Notes under the pieces: generated by a model | Told to the model about the DNA's origin: nothing | Database searches by the model: none | The model's input: only the letters and a program-made list of their open reading frames with translations | Shown: positions 7,625 to 12,792 of the stretch, piece by piece | How the letters are laid out: each line of letters begins with the position of its first letter | Position numbering within the stretch: the stretch's first letter is position 1 | Program-made: the position numbers and the translations under genes | Assembly (NCBI GenBank): GCA_036402175.1 | Contig: DASWTK010000162.1 | Span: 1 to 12,792 of the forward strand | Length of the DNA stretch: 12,792 nucleotides | Source of the DNA: DASPKM01 sp036402175 | Lineage (GTDB): Bacteria > Bacteroidota > Bacteroidia > Chitinophagales > Chitinophagaceae | Reading direction: 5' to 3'

Positions 7625-10078
7625 TCATTCGGTTCTTAAACTTTTTACGGGATTCGACAAAGCAGCCTTCAACGCCTGGAATCCAATGGTCAGCAGCGCT
7701 ATAACCAGGGCTGTAAATGCGGTGATCACAAATACGACCCAGCTGATGTTTACGCGATAAGCAAAATCTTCGAGCCATTTATTCATTACAAACCAGGCAA
7801 TGGGTGAAGCAATGACAATGGCAATGGCTACCAGCTTCAGAAAATCTTTCGAAAGCAGCCCGATGATGCTTGAAGTGCTGGCGCCAAGTACTTTTCTGAC
7901 ACCGATCTCTTTGGTTCTTTGTTCTGCGCTGAATGCCGCAAGCCCAAACAATCCAAGGCATGAGATGAGAATAGCGATAACAGTAAAATAGCTGACGATT
8001 GATGCAAGGCGGTTCTCGGCAGCATAGTTCTTTTGAAAATCTGAATCAAGGAAGCTGTAATCGAAAGGTTCGTTAGGGTTCAGTTTTTGCCAGACCGATT
8101 GAATAGATTTCAATGTTGCCTGCATATCGCCCGATTTTGCATTTGCGATCATGTAATTGAATTGGGGAGTATTGTTTAACTGAAACCCATATGGTTCAAT
8201 CGGTGCATGCAGCGCCTGGAAGTGAAAGTCTTTAACTATGCCGATGATCTCGTACCTGTAAGTTTGTCCCTGCCAGTCTACCAACGCAAATTTCCCCAGC
8301 GCGTCATCGTTCGAAGAAAATCCCAGTTGCTTAATGGCGGTTTCGTTCAATATGATCCTGAAGCTTGTATCGGATGGAAAATCCTTTGAGAAAAGTCTTC
8401 CCTTTACCGGTTTGATGTCCAGCGTTTGCAAAAAGCTGTCATCTACCCAGTTCATATACACCCTTCGCGAATCGTTCATGCTGTTTCCTTCCTTGTATAA
8501 AGGCGAATCACTCGGGTTGAATATCCCCGGATAATACAATGAGCCACCTGTGGATGCTATTTGGGGGTTTCTCGAAAGCTCGTTCTCCAGTGAGATGAAG
8601 GTATTCTTGGCCACCGAGCTCCGGAGCGGTATTACGATCTGCTGCTCCTTATTGAATCCAAGATCTTTTGAACGCAGGTACTGCATCTGGTTGTAGATCA
8701 CAACCGACGCGACAATTAATACCACTGAGATGAAGAACTGGAATACCACCAGTCCTTTGCGAAGAGAAACCGCCGCGAGCGAATTTGTAAATTTACCCTT
8801 CAGTACTTTTACCGGCTTGAAAGAAGACAGATAAAACGCCGGGTAACTGCCCGCGAGAAGTCCGGTTACAATGGCCAGCACAAAAAATCCCGCGAACAAT
8901 AAAGCCTGTCTGTTGATGGAAAAATCAAAGTCCTTGGCCGCAACGCTTTCAAAGAGCGGTAACATTAATTGCGTCAGCGCAAGCGCAAATACAAAGGCTA
9001 TGAGCGACATCAGCAGCGATTCACCCAGGAACTGCCGTACCAGCGCCTGTTTTTCTGCGCCAAGCACTTTACGCACACCCACTTCGGCCGAACGTTTGGA
9101 CGATCTCGCAGTAGAAAGGTTCATGAAATTGATGCAAGCGATCAGTAACGTAAATAACGCAATAGAAGCCAGGATGTATAAATAGGTTTTACTTCCGGGA
9201 GGCGTTACATTTCCGGCCATGTCTGATCTCAGGTGGATGTCCTTCAACGGAACCAGGAATTGTTTTTTACCGAATCCCATTGCTTTCAGGCTTGCACTGG
9301 CGTACTTCTCCATGAACGCGGGTAATTTGCTTTCCAGCTTTTTGTAGTCGCTGCCCGGATTAAGTAACAGGTATGTATAAAACATGTTGTTGCTCGCAAG
9401 GTCGTTTCCTCTGTTCTGGATATAGGTTTCCATGTCTCCTCCTTTAATTGACATGAAGAAACGTCCATCTATATGCGAAGGTGTTGGATGGTGGCGGAAC
9501 ACTCCGGTAACTTTCAGATCGTGATCGCCGTTGGTAGTGCTGCTTACGTGGATCACCTTATTCAATGCCTGTTCCTTTCCAAACAACTTCTTAGCTATTT
9601 CCTCTGAAAGCACAATTGATTTAGGCTCATTAAGGGCTGTTGAAGGATTTCCTTCTATGAAATTGTAGGTAAGGAGCCTGAAAAAACCTGAGTCGGCGAG
9701 AAAGCCTTTTGTTTCATAAAAAGAACGCAGTTCGCCATCATTTCCTGTGAACTGCAACAGTGTTTTGTCTTCCGCGAACGCGCCCATCATCCTGGCTGTC
9801 TCCGCGATTTCAGGAAACTCCTGTTGCAGTGTTTTTGCCATGGGAGCGGGGGTGGTTGACCGCACGTCTTCTTTTCCGTTCTTTATGAAGATGGTACCTA
9901 CCTGGAAAATGCGCGATGCATTTTTATGATATGAATCGTAGCTTAATTCATTGTGTATGTACAATGTAATAAGCATGCAACAGGTAAGACCAACCGCAAG
10001 ACCGAATATATTGATGAAGGAGAAGGTTTTACTCTTCATCAGGTTTCGCCACGCGATTTTAATGTAACTTTTGAGCAT
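7625..10078 (-). CDS. ABC transporter permease, double MacB-PCD/FtsX module (817 aa)
   Basis: The longest paralog in the window. TM helices fall near 19-42, 298-320, 355-375, 393-414, 440-462, 692-713, 748-766 and 780-800. Motifs are ACINFMNLSTARS (314-326), EVGVRKVLG (332-340), AGSYPAFYLSSF (409-420), GIVKDFHF (613-620), CLGLFGLAAFSAEQRTKE (707-724) and the C-terminal NPVKSLRTE. The extra length is mostly in the first periplasmic core, for example around 100-125 and 180-200. The ATG at 10078 gives MLKSYIKIAWRNL. The 16 bases between the flanking inverted repeat and this start codon are A-rich (TAAAAAAATAAGATCA), so the 3' arm of the repeat ends very close to the ribosome-loading region. By segment similarity it groups with the 282-2708 product rather than with its two immediate neighbours. 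The transported or mechanically handled substrate is unknown. Confidence 0.95.
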   Translation of the reverse strand: MLKSYIKIAWRNLMKSKTFSFINIFGLAVGLTCCMLITLYIHNELSYDSYHKNASRIFQVGTIFIKNGKEDVRSTTPAPMAKTLQQEFPEIAETARMMGAFAEDKTLLQFTGNDGELRSFYETKGFLADSGFFRLLTYNFIEGNPSTALNEPKSIVLSEEIAKKLFGKEQALNKVIHVSSTTNGDHDLKVTGVFRHHPTPSHIDGRFFMSIKGGDMETYIQNRGNDLASNNMFYTYLLLNPGSDYKKLESKLPAFMEKYASASLKAMGFGKKQFLVPLKDIHLRSDMAGNVTPPGSKTYLYILASIALFTLLIACINFMNLSTARSSKRSAEVGVRKVLGAEKQALVRQFLGESLLMSLIAFVFALALTQLMLPLFESVAAKDFDFSINRQALLFAGFFVLAIVTGLLAGSYPAFYLSSFKPVKVLKGKFTNSLAAVSLRKGLVVFQFFISVVLIVASVVIYNQMQYLRSKDLGFNKEQQIVIPLRSSVAKNTFISLENELSRNPQIASTGGSLYYPGIFNPSDSPLYKEGNSMNDSRRVYMNWVDDSFLQTLDIKPVKGRLFSKDFPSDTSFRIILNETAIKQLGFSSNDDALGKFALVDWQGQTYRYEIIGIVKDFHFQALHAPIEPYGFQLNNTPQFNYMIANAKSGDMQATLKSIQSVWQKLNPNEPFDYSFLDSDFQKNYAAENRLASIVSYFTVIAILISCLGLFGLAAFSAEQRTKEIGVRKVLGASTSSIIGLLSKDFLKLVAIAIVIASPIAWFVMNKWLEDFAYRVNISWVVFVITAFTALVIALLTIGFQALKAALSNPVKSLRTE

Positions 10079-10094
10079 TGATCTTATTTTTTTA

Positions 10095-10229
10095 GTTTCT
10101 TGTTTCTGGTTTCGTGTTTCTTGTTGGGTTCCTGAATTTTGAAAATGCTTTTTGAATTCGGAGTTCTGAATTTCAAATCTCAGGGATCCATATCACGAAA
10201 CCGGAAACACGAAACCGGAAACACGAAAC
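10095..10229. repeat. Period-7 inverted repeat element, copy 1
   Basis: The arms 10095-10123 and 10201-10229 are 29 nt each and match in 25 of 29 positions as an inverted repeat, around a 77-nt spacer. The right arm is made of heptads of the form CACGAAA/CCGGAAA; the left arm carries their complement (GTTTCGTGTTTC). Inside the spacer a second pairing is possible between 10131-10144 and 10171-10184 (12 of 14), so the whole could fold as one long interrupted hairpin. The core at 10131-10184 is related to the core of the copy at 12640-12768, although the arms differ in sequence. It would be transcribed as part of the permease message. No target-site duplication is evident, so mobility is unproven. 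Confidence 0.75.
10131..10184. repeat. Conserved core shared by the two intergenic repeat elements (copy 1)
   Basis: This 54-nt segment aligns without gaps to 12674-12727 with 46 of 54 identities by hand count. It includes an identical 14-nt block (CCTGAATTTTGAAA) and an identical 17-nt block (GAATTCGGAGTTCTGAA). The sequence itself tends to a 7-nt period (GAATTCG, GAGTTCT, GAATTTC, AAATCTC). It has no reading frame continuous with either neighbour. Confidence 0.75.
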
Positions 10230-10235
10230 CCGAAA
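10194..10235. repeat. 14-bp tandem repeat, three units
   Basis: CACGAAACCGGAAA occurs at 10194-10207 and 10208-10221. A third unit at 10222-10235 differs by one base (CACGAAACCCGAAA). Each unit is a pair of related heptads. The array forms most of the right arm of the surrounding inverted repeat and runs up to within a few bases of the stop codon of the upstream permease gene. Confidence 0.9.
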
Positions 10236-10243
10236 CCCAAAAC

Positions 10244-12598
10244 CTATTCAGTCCTTAAACTCTTAACCGGATTCGAAAGCCCGGCTTTCACCGCCTGAAA
10301 ACTTACAGTACAAAGCGCTATAACAACAGCCAGTACACCCGCAACGGCAAATACCCACCAGCTGATGTTAATGCGGTATGCATAATCAGCCAGCCATTGC
10401 TGCATGATCCACCACGAAAGCGGGAACGCGATAATTGCAGCAACGGCAACAAGCCTCAGGAAGTCTTTCGACAGCAGTGTCACTACGCTTGATAAACTCG
10501 CGCCCAGCACTTTCCGGATGCCTATCTCTTTTGTACGTCTCTCTGCCGTATAGGCCGCAAGACCAAACAAGCCGAGGCACGAGATCACCACTGTGAGTAT
10601 TGCAAATAACCGCGACAGCTTTCCGATCATCATTTCACTGGTGAACAGCTTATTGAATTCATCGTCCATGAAGCTGTATTCAAAAGGATAACCGGGATTA
10701 TGCCGATCGATAACGGCTTCGATTTTTGAAAGCGCCTTCTGCATATCCTGCCCCTCTTTCACACTTACCAGAAAGCGGTTTGTACTTGCAGGCTGACAGA
10801 ACAGGATCACAGGGTCTGGCTTCTTATACATGTCGTTGAATAAAAAATCTTTTACAAGCCCCACTATCCTCAGTTGCTGGTTATCCCGGGTGAGAATTTC
10901 GCCAACGGGGTCTTCCTTGCCAATGATCTTCGCGAATGTTTCGTTGATGATGATGTTGTTGCTATCCTGTTCAGCTACCGGATTGAAATCGCGGCCCGAC
11001 TTCAATTGCATTTGCATGGTAGAAATATATTCGGGACTAACCCATTCTGTTGTTACAAGCAGTTCTTTTGAAGCATCCTTTCCCTGCCAGTCAAAGTCGC
11101 CGCTGCTGCTGTTGAGGTCAAGTACGCGCGAGTTTGACATGGCGGCATTACGTATCATGCCGGATGCTATAAGTTCAGTTTTAATAGTTGAGAACCGTTC
11201 ATTCATTTTTCCCCTGAGCGGAAGCAGGATCACATTTTCCTTTGAATATCCCAGCTGGCGTTTTTTCACGTGCTGTATCTGCTGGTAAACGATGATGGTG
11301 CTGATGATGAGCGCGATTGAAATTACAAACTGCATGATCACAAGTCCTTTCCGGATCACGGCCACTGATGAGTTTCTACCGCTCTTCATTCCTCTGAAAA
11401 TGCTGATGGGGTTGAACGAAGAAAGATAAAATGATGGGTAGCTTCCTGCAAGAAGTCCGCAAACCAACGCCAGCGCGGGCAGGCCAATGCTGATAACCGG
11501 GTTGCTGAAAGAAAAGACCATTTCTTTTTCAACCAGCGTGTTAAAAGGTGAAAGAACCAGGGCAACGATCATCGCCGCAATCAGCATTGCCGCAAACGCC
11601 ATCACAATGGATTCACTCATAAACTGCCTGACCAGCATTCCGCGGCCGGCTCCCATTACTTTACGAACGCCCACTTCACGCGCACGTTGTTCTGAACGGG
11701 CCGTTGCAAGGTTCATAAAGTTGATGCATGCTATAATGATGATCAGAAGAGCGATGATGCTGAACAGTCTGACGTATTCAATCCTGCCACCGGCTTGTTT
11801 TCCTTCCTCGAACTTACTGCGGAGGCGCCAGTCGTCAATTGAAAGCAGGAAAGGACGGGCCACCGCTTCATCATCTTTCTTTTGAATGAAGTCGTAGAAT
11901 TTTTTATTTACCTGTGCAGGATCTGCACCATCTTTCAATTGAACAAAAGTTTGTATTCCGTTATTACCCCATTGCCGCAGCCATTCATTGCGCTCTTCAT
12001 ATGGCTTGAAAGCCGCAAGCCATGCAAAACGGAGGTTGCTGTTCATGGGAGGTGTTTCAACAATGCCTTTTACAGTGAACAGCTTGTCGTTATTCACCTT
12101 CACCGTTTTCTCCATCGGGTCTTCCTTTCCAAATAACTTTTTCGCCAGTTCTTCTGTAATGATGATGGATGTTGGATCGTCAAGCGCCTTCACGTCGCCT
12201 TTTTTCAGGTCAAACGAGAACATCCGCAGAAAATCAGGATCGGCATGATAACCTCTTTCATAAATGGATTTATCACCAAGCGTGAAAAGGACATTTGAGC
12301 CCCAATCGCTTCTTGCGGCGTATTTTATTTCAGGAACTTCTTCTTTGATTGCAGGAGCGAAGGGGCCGGGCATGGCCGAGAAAGTATAGGTTTTGCCTTC
12401 GTATGTCTGGTTCTCAATTACCTGGTATAACGAACTATAATTGCGGTGAAACCTGTTATAGCTTACTTCATCGTAAACCCACAAAAGTATCAGCACGGCA
12501 CACGCCATTCCCAATGAAAGCCCAACAAGGTTTAACAGCGAGTATCCCTTGTTCTTTCGTAGAATTCTGAGAGCGGTTTTGAAGTAGGTTCTTAGCAT
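10244..12598 (-). CDS. ABC transporter permease, double MacB-PCD/FtsX module (784 aa)
   Basis: The shortest complete paralog, and the first complete gene in transcription order. Predicted TM helices lie near 19-42, 276-297, 329-349, 368-391, 417-438, 664-686, 714-733 and 746-767. Motifs are ACINFMNLATARS (290-302), EVGVRKVMG (308-316), AGSYPSFYLSSF (384-395), CLGLFGLAAYTAERRTKE (674-691), EIGIRKVLGAS (691-701) and the tail NPVKSLRTE. In the second periplasmic core the motif that reads KDFHF or KNFHF in the other four is KDFLF (583-587), so the conserved histidine is replaced by leucine. The ATG at 12598 gives MLRTYFKTALRIL after an A-rich leader (AAAAATAAAAATCA). The gene is bordered on both sides by the unusual inverted repeats. 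Closest relative in the window: the 5240-7609 product. Role: membrane component of an ABC machine acting in the periplasm; substrate unknown. Confidence 0.95.
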   Translation of the reverse strand: MLRTYFKTALRILRKNKGYSLLNLVGLSLGMACAVLILLWVYDEVSYNRFHRNYSSLYQVIENQTYEGKTYTFSAMPGPFAPAIKEEVPEIKYAARSDWGSNVLFTLGDKSIYERGYHADPDFLRMFSFDLKKGDVKALDDPTSIIITEELAKKLFGKEDPMEKTVKVNNDKLFTVKGIVETPPMNSNLRFAWLAAFKPYEERNEWLRQWGNNGIQTFVQLKDGADPAQVNKKFYDFIQKKDDEAVARPFLLSIDDWRLRSKFEEGKQAGGRIEYVRLFSIIALLIIIIACINFMNLATARSEQRAREVGVRKVMGAGRGMLVRQFMSESIVMAFAAMLIAAMIVALVLSPFNTLVEKEMVFSFSNPVISIGLPALALVCGLLAGSYPSFYLSSFNPISIFRGMKSGRNSSVAVIRKGLVIMQFVISIALIISTIIVYQQIQHVKKRQLGYSKENVILLPLRGKMNERFSTIKTELIASGMIRNAAMSNSRVLDLNSSSGDFDWQGKDASKELLVTTEWVSPEYISTMQMQLKSGRDFNPVAEQDSNNIIINETFAKIIGKEDPVGEILTRDNQQLRIVGLVKDFLFNDMYKKPDPVILFCQPASTNRFLVSVKEGQDMQKALSKIEAVIDRHNPGYPFEYSFMDDEFNKLFTSEMMIGKLSRLFAILTVVISCLGLFGLAAYTAERRTKEIGIRKVLGASLSSVVTLLSKDFLRLVAVAAIIAFPLSWWIMQQWLADYAYRINISWWVFAVAGVLAVVIALCTVSFQAVKAGLSNPVKSLRTE

Positions 12599-12639
12599 TG
12601 ATTTTTATTTTTGTTCAACTCGGTTTTGGTTTTTTAAGT

Positions 12640-12768
12640 TTTGGGTTTTGGGTTTTGAGTTTTGGGTTGAGTCCCTGAATTTTGAAAGTGCGGTTAGAAT
12701 TCGGAGTTCTGAACTTCAATTCTCCCGAACCTAACCCAAAACCCAAAACTCAAAACCCAAAACCCAAA
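12640..12768. repeat. Period-7 inverted repeat element, copy 2
   Basis: The arms 12640-12668 and 12740-12768 are perfect 29-nt inverted complements, separated by 71 nt. They consist of heptads such as GGGTTTT and GAGTTTT on the plus strand and CCCAAAA and CTCAAAA on the other side. The odd CTCAAAA unit occurs at the matching position in both arms. The spacer holds the core at 12674-12727, within which GTTAGAA and TTCTGAAC can pair with a single bulge around TTCGGAG. The arms have no sequence match to those of the copy at 10095-10229 beyond the 7-nt period, while the core does match. Confidence 0.85.
12674..12727. repeat. Conserved core shared by the two intergenic repeat elements (copy 2)
   Basis: Counterpart of 10131-10184, with 46 of 54 identical positions by hand alignment. 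The eight differences fall at both ends and in the short linker between the two identical blocks. The 17-nt identical block spans 12697-12713 and includes a GAATTC palindrome followed by GGAGTTC. Confidence 0.75.
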
Positions 12769-12775
12769 CCCAAAA

Positions 12776-12792
12776 CTAGTCCGTCCGTAAAC
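12776..12792 (-). CDS. C-terminal end of an upstream permease gene (partial, cut by window edge)
   Basis: The last 17 bases read, on the minus strand, as a partial Ser codon followed by Leu-Arg-Thr-Asp and a TAG stop. All five complete paralogs end in Ser-Leu-Arg-Thr-Glu-stop at the equivalent place. The position just before a permease gene in the same orientation makes this almost certainly the end of another family member. The final residue is Asp rather than Glu. Only four full codons plus the stop are visible, so the assignment rests on the tail motif and the context. Confidence 0.7.

Larger units (their letters stand above)
10079..10243. other. 165-bp intergenic gap filled by a heptad inverted repeat
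   Basis: The gap between two permease genes contains no open reading frame of note. Reading in the gene direction, the upstream stop is followed after 14 bp by the 5' arm of the inverted repeat at 10095-10229. The 3' arm ends 16 bp before the next ATG. No U-rich tract follows the arm on either strand, so it does not look like an intrinsic terminator, and I see no confident promoter boxes. Confidence 0.6.
12599..12775. other. 177-bp intergenic gap filled by a heptad inverted repeat
   Basis: The gap between the end of an upstream permease gene and the next ATG is occupied by the inverted repeat at 12640-12768. In the direction of transcription the 5' arm starts 7 bp after the upstream stop codon and the 3' arm ends 41 bp before the next start. 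That last stretch is A-rich on the sense strand. No coding capacity and no convincing promoter boxes are seen. Confidence 0.6.

Noticed and set aside
10194..10235. CRISPR array
   Set aside because: The 14-bp units are directly adjacent with no spacers, and no cas gene is present.
10079..10243. Inverted repeat as a Rho-independent terminator
   Set aside because: The arms are low in GC clustering, the spacer is 77 nt, and neither strand has a U-tract after the stem; the sense strand is A-rich there. The same holds for 12599-12775.
282..12598. Many open frames of 60-213 codons antisense or out of frame to the permease genes, for example plus-strand 3174-3815 and 550-1074
   Set aside because: They lie wholly inside the permease genes, recur at equivalent places of several paralogs as by-products of conserved motifs, and show no recognisable domain.
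12640..12768. Telomere-like or eukaryotic sequence because of the GGGTTTT units
   Set aside because: The units form a short internal inverted repeat between bacterial genes, mixed with GAG variants, and the neighbouring copy uses different units.
10095..12768. Insertion sequence or composite transposon formed by the two related repeats flanking the 10244-12598 gene
   Set aside because: There is no transposase, the arms differ between the two copies, and I see no target-site duplication. The gene between them is an ordinary array member.

Overview
The window looks like chromosomal DNA from a member of the Bacteroidota, probably the Chitinophagaceae or a close relative. This rests on the protein family (large, double-module MacB/FtsX-type permeases in tandem arrays), on A/T-rich leaders without Shine-Dalgarno sequences, and on moderate GC content by eye. 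No ribosomal or other phylogenetic marker is present, so the placement is inference.

Everything recognisable is on the minus strand. Read in the direction of transcription (right to left) there are: the last codons of a permease gene (12776-12792); five complete paralogous permease genes (10244-12598, 7625-10078, 5240-7609, 2787-5201, 282-2708; 784-817 aa); and the first 75 codons of a further permease (1-226). At least six, and almost certainly seven, consecutive genes therefore belong to one family. No ATP-binding subunit, membrane-fusion protein, outer-membrane channel or regulator lies between them. Four of the six gaps are short (15, 38, 55 and 78 bp), as in a co-transcribed unit.

Each complete protein is a fused duplication of the MacB fold: a TM helix, a periplasmic core domain and a three-helix FtsX domain, then the same again, giving eight predicted TM helices. 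The family is known to act as the membrane half of ABC machines that transmit force to the periplasm rather than import solutes. Substrates cannot be read from this sequence. The C-terminal FtsX half and the cytoplasmic tail (NPVKSLRTE) are strongly conserved among the paralogs, while the periplasmic domains vary. This fits one shared ATPase partner with different periplasmic specificities.

The least ordinary DNA is in the two long gaps, 10079-10243 and 12599-12775. Each holds an inverted repeat with 29-nt arms built from period-7 units (GAAAC/CACGAAA-type in one, CCCAAAA-type in the other) around a 54-nt core that is about 85% identical between copies. The arm sequences differ between copies but stay complementary within each copy, a covariation-like pattern suggesting that the hairpin itself matters or that the arms arise by a templated process. 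This is the best candidate for something undescribed here.
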